From the NCBI GenBank assembly GCA_012729015.1, contig JAAYDY010000083.1:1-42157 (forward strand): DNA of 42,157 bases. Direction: 5' to 3'. Both the position numbers and the translations under genes were made by a program. The DNA is from Phycisphaerae bacterium (lineage in GTDB: Bacteria; Planctomycetota; Phycisphaerae; FEN-1346; JAACEH01). Positions 17,007 to 24,986 of the stretch are shown in pieces (within the stretch, counting starts at the first letter, position 1; each line of letters begins with the position of its first letter). The notes below the pieces were generated by a model that saw only the letters and a program-made list of their open reading frames with translations, did not search any database and was not told the DNA's origin.

Positions 17007-17942
17007 GTGGGCAGAGTGCTGATTACCGGCGGTGCGGGGTTCATCGGGTCGTCGCTGGCTCGGGCGCTATTAGCGAGCGGGGCGCGAGTTCGGATTCTCG
17101 ACAATTTCGCCACAGGCCGGCGTGAGAATCTGGCCGATATTCTTGACGACGTGGAGGTGGTCGAGGAGACGATCTGCTCGGCGGAGGCGTGCCGGCGCGC
17201 GGCCAAGGGCTGCGAGACGATCTTCCATCAGGCGGCGGACGTGAGCGTGCCGCGGTCGATGATCGATCCGGAGAACACGCACCGGACGAACGTGGACGGG
17301 CTGTACAACTGCCTGGTGGCGGCGCGGGAGCAGGGGGTGCGTCGGCTGGTGTTCGCCAGCTCGAGCGCCGTGTACGGCCCGGAGGCGACGTTGCCGGCAG
17401 TGGAGTCGCTGCCGTTTCGGCCGATCAGTCCGTACGGGGCGAGCAAGGGCATTGGCGAGCTGTACTGCGCGATGTTCAGCCGTTGTTTTGGCGTCGAGAC
17501 GGTGTGCCTGCGGTACTTCAACGTGTTCGGCCCGCGACAGGATCCGGCGAGCCAGTACGCGGCGGCGATCCCGGCGTTCGTGTCGCGGATGCTTCGCGGC
17601 GAGCGGCCGGTGGTGTTCGGCACGGGGGAGCAGTCGCGGGACTTCACGTTCGTGGACAACGTGGTTCAGGCGAACCTGAAGGCGGCCGAGGCTACGGTGG
17701 ACGGTCCGGTCGTGGCGAACATCGGCTGCGGCCGCGGCATCTCGCTGAACGAGATCATCGGCGTGGTCAACGGGTTGCTGGGGACCTCGCTGGAGCCGGT
17801 GTACGAGGCGGCTCGTGCGGGCGACATCCTGCATTCGTGGGCGGACGTCTCGGCGGCACGGCGGCTGATCGGGTACGAGCCGTCGGTAGATTTTCAGGAC
17901 GGATTGCGCCGAGCCATTGAGTGGTATCGGCAGAACCTCTAG
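17007..17942 (+). CDS. GalE/WbpP-like UDP-sugar 4-epimerase (extended SDR), 311 aa
   Basis: An NAD-binding TGGAGFIG glycine motif opens the protein. FASSSAVYG carries the catalytic serine or threonine region, and Tyr143-x3-Lys147 (YGASK) is the active-site pair. The segments [12 protein letters not shown] and [15 protein letters not shown] are typical of UDP-GlcNAc/UDP-Glc 4-epimerases of the WbpP type, so conversion of UDP-GlcNAc to UDP-GalNAc, or of a uronate derivative, is the likely reaction. The GTG start abuts the stop of the acetyltransferase gene (TAAGTG), and an AAGGG lies at the end of that gene. Substrate specificity cannot be read from the sequence. Confidence 0.85.
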   Translation: MGRVLITGGAGFIGSSLARALLASGARVRILDNFATGRRENLADILDDVEVVEETICSAEACRRAAKGCETIFHQAADVSVPRSMIDPENTHRTNVDGLYNCLVAAREQGVRRLVFASSSAVYGPEATLPAVESLPFRPISPYGASKGIGELYCAMFSRCFGVETVCLRYFNVFGPRQDPASQYAAAIPAFVSRMLRGERPVVFGTGEQSRDFTFVDNVVQANLKAAEATVDGPVVANIGCGRGISLNEIIGVVNGLLGTSLEPVYEAARAGDILHSWADVSAARRLIGYEPSVDFQDGLRRAIEWYRQNL

Positions 17943-17986
17943 CGGCCGGCTGCGGCCGTCCGTTTCGGCAAGGGAAGGAGACTGAC

Positions 17987-19087
17987 ATGGAAGTGCCACT
18001 TCTGGACCTCAAGGCGCAGTACGCCACGCTTCGCGACGAGATTCGTCCGGCAATCGACGAGGTGCTGGACAGCCAGCAGTGTATCGGCGGGCCGAAGGTG
18101 ACGGAGTTGGAGAAGGCCGTGGCGGCGTACAGCAAGTGCAAGTTCGCCATCGGCGCCTCGAGCGGCACGGACGCGATTCTCAACGCGCTGATGAGCCTGG
18201 ACATCGGTCCCGGCGACGAGGTGATCACGACGCCGTACACGTTCTTCGCGACGGCCGGGTGCATCGCCCGGACGGGGGCGACGCCGGTGTTCGTGGACAT
18301 CGACCCGAAGACGTACAACATCAACCCGAAACTGATCCCGGCGGCCATCACCGACAAGACCAAGGCGATCATCCCGGTTCACCTGTACGGGCAGATGGCG
18401 GACATGGACCCGATTCTGGCGGCGGCGTGCGACCGGCAGATTGCGGTGGTCGAGGACGCGGCGCAGAGCATCGGGTCGGAGTACCGCGGGAAGAAGGCGG
18501 GCTCGATGGGCACGTGCGGGTGCTTCTCGTTCTTTCCGTCGAAGAACCTGGGCGGTGTGGGCGACGGCGGCATGATCGTATCGAACGACGCCGCATTCGC
18601 CGAGCGGTGCACCATCATGCGGAACCACGGGTCGAAGCCGAAGTACTTCCACAAGTACATTGGCGGCAACTTCCGGCTGGATCCGATTCAGGCGGCGGCG
18701 TTGATCGTGAAGTTGAAGTACCTGCCGGAGTGGCACGAGGGTCGCCGGGCCAACGCGGCGTACTACGACCGGAAGTTCGAGGGCGTGGACGGGATCGTGA
18801 CGCCGTACATCGAGCCGTGGAACTACACGATCTACAACCAGTACGTGATCCGGGTGCCGAACCGCGACCGCGTGATGGCGCACCTGAAGGAGAAGAAGAT
18901 CGGGTGCGAGGTGTACTATCCGCTGCCGCTGCATGTGCAGGAGTGCTTCGCGTACCTGGGGTATCGGGAAGGCTCGATGCCCGAGGCGGAGAAGGCGGCC
19001 AAGCAGACGGTGGCGTTGCCGATCTATCCGGAACTGACCGACGAGATGAAGGACTACGTGGCGGCGAGCGTCATCGAGGCGCTGTAG
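17987..19087 (+). CDS. DegT/DnrJ/EryC1-family sugar aminotransferase, 366 aa
   Basis: This PLP-dependent aminotransferase starts with the hallmark [10 protein letters not shown] and has the PLP-binding Lys186 in [13 protein letters not shown] and EDAAQS are also present. The family transfers an amino group from glutamate to a keto-sugar nucleotide. Beside the Gfo oxidoreductase and the WbpD-like acetyltransferase it fits WbpE, aminating C3 of a UDP-3-keto-uronate. AAGGAGA lies about five bases before the ATG at 17987; an in-frame GTG at 17921 overlaps the epimerase gene and would add an unrelated Arg/Gly-rich tail. It is the fourth gene of the sugar module. Confidence 0.88.
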   Translation: MEVPLLDLKAQYATLRDEIRPAIDEVLDSQQCIGGPKVTELEKAVAAYSKCKFAIGASSGTDAILNALMSLDIGPGDEVITTPYTFFATAGCIARTGATPVFVDIDPKTYNINPKLIPAAITDKTKAIIPVHLYGQMADMDPILAAACDRQIAVVEDAAQSIGSEYRGKKAGSMGTCGCFSFFPSKNLGGVGDGGMIVSNDAAFAERCTIMRNHGSKPKYFHKYIGGNFRLDPIQAAALIVKLKYLPEWHEGRRANAAYYDRKFEGVDGIVTPYIEPWNYTIYNQYVIRVPNRDRVMAHLKEKKIGCEVYYPLPLHVQECFAYLGYREGSMPEAEKAAKQTVALPIYPELTDEMKDYVAASVIEAL

Positions 19088-19106
19088 CGGCCTGAGGGGG
19101 CGAACC

Positions 19107-20075
19107 GTGACGACGGCCCTGGTCACCGGCGGCGCCGGGTTCATCGGATCGCACCTGGTCGAGCGGTTGCTGGGCGCGGGCTGCACGGTCCGCGTGCTGG
19201 ACGATTTCTCGACCGGCCGTCGCGAGAACCTGTCGTCGGTGGCCGGGCATGAGAGGTTGAGCGTGATCGCAGGCAGCGTCACCGACGCTGCCTGCGTTGC
19301 TTCCGCGGTGCGCGGGGCCGACGCGGTGTACCATCTGGCGGCGGCCGTGGGCGTGACGCTGATCGTCGCGCAGCCGGTGCGGACGCTGGAGACGAACGTG
19401 CGCGGCACCGAGACGGTGCTGGCCGAGGCGTCGCGTGCCGGGGTGCGGCGGTTCTTCCTGGCTTCCTCGAGCGAAGTGTACGGCAAGAGCGACCGCATCC
19501 CATTCGATGAGGACGACGACCTGCTGATCGGTTCAAGTCGTTATTGCCGTTGGGGTTACGCGTGCAGCAAGGCGGTGGCGGAGTTTCTGGCGGTGGCCTA
19601 TGCGCGGGAGCGCGGGTTGCCTCTGGTGGTGGGGCGGCTCTTCAACACGATCGGGCTGCGGCAGGTGGGGGCCTACGGCATGGTGGTGCCGCGGTTCGTC
19701 CGGGCGGCCCTGGCGGGCGAGCCGCTGGAGGTGTACGGCACGGGTCGTCAGACGCGGGCGTTTATCGACGTGCGCGACATGGTGGAGGGGATCCACCGGC
19801 TGACGGACCGGGCGGGGCCGGAACCGCTGATCGTGAACCTGGGCGGGGAGCGGGAGATCGCGATCGCGGATTTGGCGGCGCGGGTGATCCGGCTGGCGGG
19901 GTCGTCGAGCGCCGTGCGTCAGGTGAGCTACGAGGCGGCCTACGGCGAGGCGATTGACGACATGGAGCGTCGCTGTCCGTCGCTTGCCCGCGCCCGGGCG
20001 GTGCTGGGGTCGGCCTGGCCTCACATCTCGTTGGACGCCTCTCTGGAAACGATCATCGCCTTCCATCGATCGTAG
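19107..20075 (+). CDS. Extended-SDR nucleotide-sugar epimerase/dehydratase, 322 aa
   Basis: It has an NAD-binding [11 protein letters not shown] motif, ASSSEVYGKS and an active-site pair Tyr151/Lys155 in YACSK, followed by GRLFNTIGLRQVGAYGMVVPRF. The overall pattern lies between UDP-glucuronate decarboxylases, dTDP-glucose 4,6-dehydratases and 4-epimerases; I cannot decide among them. The GTG at 19107 is preceded by GAGGGGG. Codon choice here begins to shift from the G-ending style of upstream genes. It is the last gene of the sugar module, followed by a 271-base leader region with an ops-like element. Confidence 0.78.
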   Translation: MTTALVTGGAGFIGSHLVERLLGAGCTVRVLDDFSTGRRENLSSVAGHERLSVIAGSVTDAACVASAVRGADAVYHLAAAVGVTLIVAQPVRTLETNVRGTETVLAEASRAGVRRFFLASSSEVYGKSDRIPFDEDDDLLIGSSRYCRWGYACSKAVAEFLAVAYARERGLPLVVGRLFNTIGLRQVGAYGMVVPRFVRAALAGEPLEVYGTGRQTRAFIDVRDMVEGIHRLTDRAGPEPLIVNLGGEREIAIADLAARVIRLAGSSSAVRQVSYEAAYGEAIDDMERRCPSLARARAVLGSAWPHISLDASLETIIAFHRS

Positions 20076-20189
20076 CGGGACGGCGTTGCGCCTGGAGTGG
20101 CACGGCCTGCGGGACCAAAAAAGGTACTCAGGTCATGAAAAGGTCGGCGGGGCGTCGATAGAACGCATGAACCGGCGCCACCGGTCAAC

Positions 20190-20220
20190 GGTAGCCCCCG
20201 TGGCTACGTCGGCGGTAGCG
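20190..20220 (+). promoter_or_regulatory. JUMPstart/ops-like element in the wzx leader
   Basis: GTAGCC (20191-20196), a five-base loop and GGCTAC (20202-20207) form a 6-bp hairpin, preceded by an extra G. Three bases later comes GGCGGTAGCG (20211-20220), identical to the first ten bases of the enterobacterial ops site GGCGGTAGCGT. The order GGTAGC, GGCT, GGCGGTAGCG is also that of the JUMPstart sequence, which recruits RfaH to long polysaccharide operons. It lies 126 bases before the Wzx gene. Function in this organism is inference; no NusG/RfaH paralogue lies in the window. Confidence 0.4.
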
Positions 20221-20346
20221 GCGGCTGTTAGATCGAATGTCGGCCGGTCTCTGAGAGGCGTCCGGCCAACGCGCTGCCCGGCGACGGATCGCCGATCCAA
20301 CCCGATTGTGCCGATCTCTGTGAGTTGTGCGTATTGAGGCGCGCCC

Positions 20347-21906
20347 ATGCGACTGAGTTCCCGAGCGATGGTGATCATGGCCGACCGCGTCAGCACGGCC
20401 ACGCTCAACATCCTGCTCTATGCGGTCCTGTCGCGCGTCGTCGAGGATAAGAGCGAGTACGGCGTCTTCCGGGCCGTGCTCCTGGTGGCTACGATCCTGA
20501 CCACCCTTTCCGACCTGAGCATCCCGGAGAGTTCCTACTACTTCCTTCCTCCGGCCTCCGTGGTGGAGCGGCGCAGGCGGCTCTCACTGATCCTGTCGCT
20601 GGCTGTCCTTTCGGGACTGGTGTTCTCCCTGGGCGCTCTGCTGCTGGCGGGTCCGATTTCCGGCCTGCCCAGGGAGCCGGTGCCGCGCGACTATGTGCGC
20701 CTGGTCGCGTTCCTGCCGCTGGTGTCGCTGGCTCGCGTCACCCTGACCAACTCGCTGATCGCCACGGACCGGGCCTATGTCTCGGCCGGCGTGAGCATCG
20801 CCGGAACCGTGCTTCGGTTTGTTGTCGTGGCGTTGGTGTTCACGCTCGGCCGCAACATCTCCGAGGCCCTGACGGCCTATGTCGGGGTCGAGTTGCTGGC
20901 GGCGATCGCGCTGCTGGCCATCCAGTACCGCCTCGGCGGCGTGGGCCTGGTGAAACCCGACTTCGCCTTCTACCGGCAGGTTCTGGGGTACAGCTTGCCC
21001 CTGGCCCTGGCCTACGCGGTGGGGATGCTCAGCCGGTGGCTGGACCGGCTGCTCATCGGCATGTTCTTCGAGGCCGCCGAGTTCGGCGAATACGTCAACG
21101 GCGCCCAGGAACTGCCGTTCGTGGCCATTATCACCCAGAGCATCGCGGTGGCCATCATGCCGAACCTGGTGAGCCTTTTCCAGAAGGGCCAGGTGCGCCA
21201 GATGTGCTCGCTCTTCGCCGAGGGCATTCGGCGCAGCAGTCTGCTGCTGCTGCCGATCTTCGCCTGGGCGCTGGTCTGTTCGCACGACATGATCCTGGTT
21301 CTCTACGGCCCCAAGTTCGAGCGGAGCTGGCAACCGTTCGTGGTGTATCTGTTCGTCCTCCCGATGCGCGTGGCCATCTTCGGCTCCGTGCTGCGGGCTA
21401 TGGGCAACACCAAGCCCATCGTCTGGGGCTCGCTCCTGATGCTGATCGGCAATGTCGCCCTGGGGGTGACGCTGATCAAGCTCGGCGGCGGCGGCGTCCT
21501 GAGCTTCGTCGGGCCGGCCGTCGCCAACGTGCTGAGCCTGTACATTCTCTCGACGTACATGACCTGGCTGATTCGTCGCACGGTGCGGTCGCACGGGTAC
21601 AGCGGCCCTGTGCTGCCCGTGAAGGAGTATCTGAAGATTCTCGGTGCGTCGCTGGCGGCGGGGGCCTTCGGTCTCGCAATGAGTGTCCTGCTGAGGTATG
21701 TGCCGGTGCAGCGACTGGCGATGGACTGGTTCGGCCTGAACGTGCCCGACATCGTTCCCCCGGCCCTGCGGATCATGCTTTGCGGCATGGTCATCGCGGC
21801 AGGGTTCTTTGTGGTGGGTCGCGTGGCCGGCGTTATTCAGCGGCAGGATATGGATCTGCTCAAGGCTACGGTCCGTCGTGTGATGGTGCGTAAGGGGCCG
21901 GCATAG
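20347..21906 (+). CDS. Wzx-like polysaccharide flippase (MOP superfamily), 519 aa
   Basis: This is a multi-pass inner-membrane protein with about 12-14 hydrophobic segments spread over its whole length, as in polysaccharide flippases that move undecaprenyl-diphosphate-linked repeat units to the periplasm. The start MRLSSRAMVIMADRVSTATLN and the NGAQELPFVAI and LYGPKFERSW regions match the family pattern. GAGG lies seven bases before the ATG. It opens module 3 and is separated from the sugar genes by 271 bases containing the ops-like element, so it may be the first gene of a separately controlled transcript. Codons here are mostly C-ending, unlike those of module 1. Confidence 0.88.
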   Translation: MRLSSRAMVIMADRVSTATLNILLYAVLSRVVEDKSEYGVFRAVLLVATILTTLSDLSIPESSYYFLPPASVVERRRRLSLILSLAVLSGLVFSLGALLLAGPISGLPREPVPRDYVRLVAFLPLVSLARVTLTNSLIATDRAYVSAGVSIAGTVLRFVVVALVFTLGRNISEALTAYVGVELLAAIALLAIQYRLGGVGLVKPDFAFYRQVLGYSLPLALAYAVGMLSRWLDRLLIGMFFEAAEFGEYVNGAQELPFVAIITQSIAVAIMPNLVSLFQKGQVRQMCSLFAEGIRRSSLLLLPIFAWALVCSHDMILVLYGPKFERSWQPFVVYLFVLPMRVAIFGSVLRAMGNTKPIVWGSLLMLIGNVALGVTLIKLGGGGVLSFVGPAVANVLSLYILSTYMTWLIRRTVRSHGYSGPVLPVKEYLKILGASLAAGAFGLAMSVLLRYVPVQRLAMDWFGLNVPDIVPPALRIMLCGMVIAAGFFVVGRVAGVIQRQDMDLLKATVRRVMVRKGPA

Positions 21907-21946
21907 CCGATCGTGTCGCAGGTGGGTGATCGTTTGGAGGGAGCAT

Positions 21947-23167
21947 GTGGTGGGGCAGGATCGTGAATTGAATATTCTTGTGCCGTTCGACTCGCGGTTT
22001 CCGTGGCAAACGGGGGGGCGCGAGACCGGCATGTACAACATCAGCCGCCGCCTGCGGGGCCAAGCCCGATTCACGTTCATCACATTCCGCCGGTCGGCCC
22101 GGCATCCGGCATTCCAGGGGTTTGCCGACTTGGAGGAATGGGCGGATGTGGAGACCGTGCGCCCCGTCGGGCGATGGGCCTTCATGCTCGGCTGGCGTCG
22201 TACCCTATGGAATACGCGTCGCCTGGGTCGACGTCTCTGGAAGGTCGGACAGCGCGGCGGGCCGTTCGACCTGGTGCTCTGCCTCAACGGGGGGGTGATG
22301 GCCGACCACGGGTGGCGGGTGAGCCAGCATCTCGGCGTGCCGCTGGCGATCAACTACCGGTCCAACTGGACGGCAGAAATGTGCCTTCAGGGAATCCCGG
22401 AGAGGACGCGGGAACGCTGGGTTGCCCTCGAGCACGGCAACCTGCGACGGGCGGACCTGTTGCTTGCCAACGGCCATGACACGGCGGCCACACTTCAGAC
22501 CATTGTCGCAGGCGCCGCCCGGGTTGTTGCCCTCTGCAATGGGGTAGACACCGACCTGTTCCGTCCCAGGGCGAATGGCGAGGAGCGGCGTTGGCCTGCC
22601 GACAAGGTGGTCTTCATCTCGAACAGTTCACTGAGGGGCCTCAAGGGGTTGGACATCCCCATTCGCTGCTTGTCTCGAATGTCCGCGGATGTTCGCCGCA
22701 GAATCCATCTGGTGTTCGTCGGCAAGGGCTTCTGGGCACCCTATCGTCAGCTTGCCGAGGCCGTGGGGGTGGCCGACCAGGTGGAGTACGCCGGGGAACT
22801 GACTCACGACCGAATGGCGGATCTGCTGAGACAGGCCGATGTGGGAATGTTCCCAGGCACGCAGGGCGTCGGCATGCAGCATGCGGCGTTGGAGTGTCTT
22901 GCCTCGGGGCTGCCCTTGTTGGCTCATCGCTTTGCCGACTATCCCTTTCTTGTGGACGAGGGACGCACGGGGTATCTGGTCCCAATAGGTGACGAGGCTG
23001 CGTTCCAGGCGGCCATGGAGCGCGTGGTGACGCAGTGCGACCGGCTCGCGGAGATGGGGCGGCAAGCTCGGGAGAAATCGCTGCCCTATGACTGGCAGCG
23101 GATCGCTGAGCGGTTTCTCGAATCATGCCGCGAGGCGATCTCTCGACGCAGGGGCATCGTCCCCTGA
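21947..23167 (+). CDS. GT4-family glycosyltransferase, 406 aa
   Basis: This GT-B fold enzyme transfers a sugar from a nucleotide donor to the lipid-linked intermediate. The N-terminal domain begins NILVPFDSRFPWQTGGRE; the C-terminal nucleotide-binding domain contains CNGVDTDLFRP, VFVGKG and ALECLASGLPLLAHRF. The usual E-x7-E motif is altered: Glu316 is present, but the residue eight positions earlier is Val308 in GVGMQHAALE. The GTG at 21947 (or the adjacent GTG at 21950) follows GGAGGG by five to eight bases; a GTG at 21926 has no such site. Donor and acceptor are unknown. Confidence 0.82.
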   Translation: MVGQDRELNILVPFDSRFPWQTGGRETGMYNISRRLRGQARFTFITFRRSARHPAFQGFADLEEWADVETVRPVGRWAFMLGWRRTLWNTRRLGRRLWKVGQRGGPFDLVLCLNGGVMADHGWRVSQHLGVPLAINYRSNWTAEMCLQGIPERTRERWVALEHGNLRRADLLLANGHDTAATLQTIVAGAARVVALCNGVDTDLFRPRANGEERRWPADKVVFISNSSLRGLKGLDIPIRCLSRMSADVRRRIHLVFVGKGFWAPYRQLAEAVGVADQVEYAGELTHDRMADLLRQADVGMFPGTQGVGMQHAALECLASGLPLLAHRFADYPFLVDEGRTGYLVPIGDEAAFQAAMERVVTQCDRLAEMGRQAREKSLPYDWQRIAERFLESCREAISRRRGIVP

Positions 23168-23353
23168 TTCTGGTCGCATCCCTGGCAACGGTGACCGCCC
23201 GGCATACCCGTCCTTTGCTTCAGTGCGGGGGGGGCGATGTCCGATACAACGCCATGGCGGCCCTGGCCGGTCACGATGCGGTTGCGCCAGGTGTAGCGCC
23301 GGCGCGGCTGGCGGCTTGAGCCCGCGGCAGGAGTTTGACGGTTCAGGTATCAT
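23168..23353. other. Intergenic spacer
   Basis: This is the left part of a 338-base gap between a glycosyltransferase gene and the polymerase gene. I see no recognisable gene, repeat or hairpin in it. The right part of the gap holds a promoter and a leader of about 115 bases. Confidence 0.6.
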
Positions 23354-23383
23354 TTGACTCCGGAAACGCTCGCGTGCTACAAT
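23354..23383 (+). promoter_or_regulatory. Extended -10 promoter upstream of the Wzy-like gene
   Basis: TTGACT at 23354-23359 (five of six) is followed by 18 bases and TACAAT at 23378-23383 (five of six). The bases directly before the -10 are TGC, giving the extended form TGnTACAAT. Transcription would begin near 23390, leaving a leader of about 115 bases. This argues against the in-frame upstream start at 23392. Confidence 0.65.
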
Positions 23384-23505
23384 AAACGGCTGTGGCAGGG
23401 GCGGGTCGATTCTTTGTGTGGCCCGCGTCCGGTGGAATCGCATGGGGCCGCGTCGCTGGTTGTGGTCGACGGGCCGGACCCGAGCGGCTATCCGAAGGGA
23501 ACTGT

Positions 23506-24918
23506 GTGCGGCGCGCCACGTTGTATATCCTCATCGTTCTGGCCTATCTGGGATCGAACCAGTTCGTCTATCCCCTGCCGCTGGGCATCGCGGTTTTTCC
23601 TTTCCGTGTCTGGCTTCCCGTCGCCCTGGGGGTCTACCTGCTCGTCCGCCAGTGGGGCGTGCCTGTCCAGCCGCGCCTGCTTCGACAGGCCAACGTCTTC
23701 CTGTTCGCGTGGCTGATCTATGGGGCCATCCAACTGGTCTACGCCTTCGACGTTGAGGAGGGGATTCGTTACTGGTTGTTCCTGGCGACGAACATCCTGT
23801 TCGCGTACCTGGTCTGCGGGTACCTGAACGACATGGGCGACCTGAACATGTACATGCGGGTCTGTACCGCCGTTCTCGTGGGCCTGCTGATCCTGGCGAC
23901 ATGGGAGTACACGACAGGTCGTCACCTGCTTCTGAGCGCCTACAACGTGACGACGGCCAAGACCGGCACGGTGGTTCGCATGCTCTACAGCACGCAGGAA
24001 GGCCATCGCTCGTTGCTCTACATGCCGACGGGCACGTTCGTCAACCCCAACGATTTCGCCTATGCCCTGGTGCTGCTGGTGCCGATGGTTCTGGGCTGGA
24101 TGATCCTGACGCAGCGGACGGTCGTCCGGCTCCTTCTGGCGGGTGTGGGCCTCTGGTCGCTATTCATCATCTCGATCACACAGTCGCGAGCCAGCCTGAT
24201 GTCGCTGCTGTTGGTGATCTGTCCCGTATTCTTCCTGGGCGGAGTCACGAATCCGCGCACGCGGCTCTCGATTGTCGCGGTTGTGGTCTTGCTGGTGGTT
24301 GCGATCGTCGTGGGGCTGGTTGTATCGCCGCAAGGCAAGGATATCGTCGCCCGCCGTCTCGAGGAAGGGCTGGAAATTCTGAGTTTCGACTATGTGCGAC
24401 AGGATGTCCGTTGGGCGCTTTCGGCCAACGCGTTTTACTTCATGGCGAAGACCTTCGGATTCGGAGTGGGGACCCGGCAGACGGTGGCGAAGGTCCTGGC
24501 GGGCGAAGGTGTCGTGGGAACGGGGAAGGTGGCCAGCACGCACAACATGTGGGCCGAGATTCTCGGCGACTACGGGCTGATCATCTTCGTGCCGCTGGTT
24601 CTTGGGTATGTGGGGATCATGCGTCATCTCTGGCGCCACAGACAAGAGGCCGTGAACCGGTCTGTTTCGGTTCATTCCATCACAGCCATGTCGATGATGC
24701 TGGGCATGCTCCCGGCGGCGCTGTCTCCCAGCGGAGGCATCTACCTGATTCCCACGTTTGCCACGCTGGGATACGTTCTGGCCACCGTCAAATGCATTGC
24801 GCGGGAAGACGAGAGTCCATCCTGGTTACCGGAGAATGAGCTGTATCAGGAAGTGGCCTATGGCGATCCGGACCCCGCTGTCAGTCACGGTTTGCCGTCG
24901 GCGCCGGCCCGCGAGTGA
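23506..24918 (+). CDS. Wzy-like O-antigen polymerase/ligase family membrane protein, 470 aa
   Basis: About ten or more membrane helices are separated by a large extracytoplasmic loop. The Wzy_C-type segment contains ISITQSRASLMSLLLV and, after the loop, STHNMWAEILGDYGL, the His-containing pattern shared by O-antigen ligases and polymerases. In a Wzx/Wzy locus it most likely polymerises flipped repeat units in the periplasm. I chose GTG 23506, with AAGGGA five bases upstream and just ahead of the first hydrophobic segment (RRATLYILIVLAYLG). The start at 23392 would begin at the transcription start and add a Gly/Arg-rich tail. It has its own promoter. Confidence 0.85.
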   Translation: MRRATLYILIVLAYLGSNQFVYPLPLGIAVFPFRVWLPVALGVYLLVRQWGVPVQPRLLRQANVFLFAWLIYGAIQLVYAFDVEEGIRYWLFLATNILFAYLVCGYLNDMGDLNMYMRVCTAVLVGLLILATWEYTTGRHLLLSAYNVTTAKTGTVVRMLYSTQEGHRSLLYMPTGTFVNPNDFAYALVLLVPMVLGWMILTQRTVVRLLLAGVGLWSLFIISITQSRASLMSLLLVICPVFFLGGVTNPRTRLSIVAVVVLLVVAIVVGLVVSPQGKDIVARRLEEGLEILSFDYVRQDVRWALSANAFYFMAKTFGFGVGTRQTVAKVLAGEGVVGTGKVASTHNMWAEILGDYGLIIFVPLVLGYVGIMRHLWRHRQEAVNRSVSVHSITAMSMMLGMLPAALSPSGGIYLIPTFATLGYVLATVKCIAREDESPSWLPENELYQEVAYGDPDPAVSHGLPSAPARE

Positions 24919-24986
24919 GTCCATGCCGAGTGCGGCCGTGGCATGGCGGCCGGCCGTCCGATCGTGACGAATGGAGTTCCGAACCC

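Noticed and set aside
20076..20346. Possible riboswitch (cyclic di-GMP type) in the wzx leader
   Set aside because: The stretch has GGTAGC-like motifs and an A-run, but I could not match the conserved GEMM core or its paired elements. The ops-like reading fits better.
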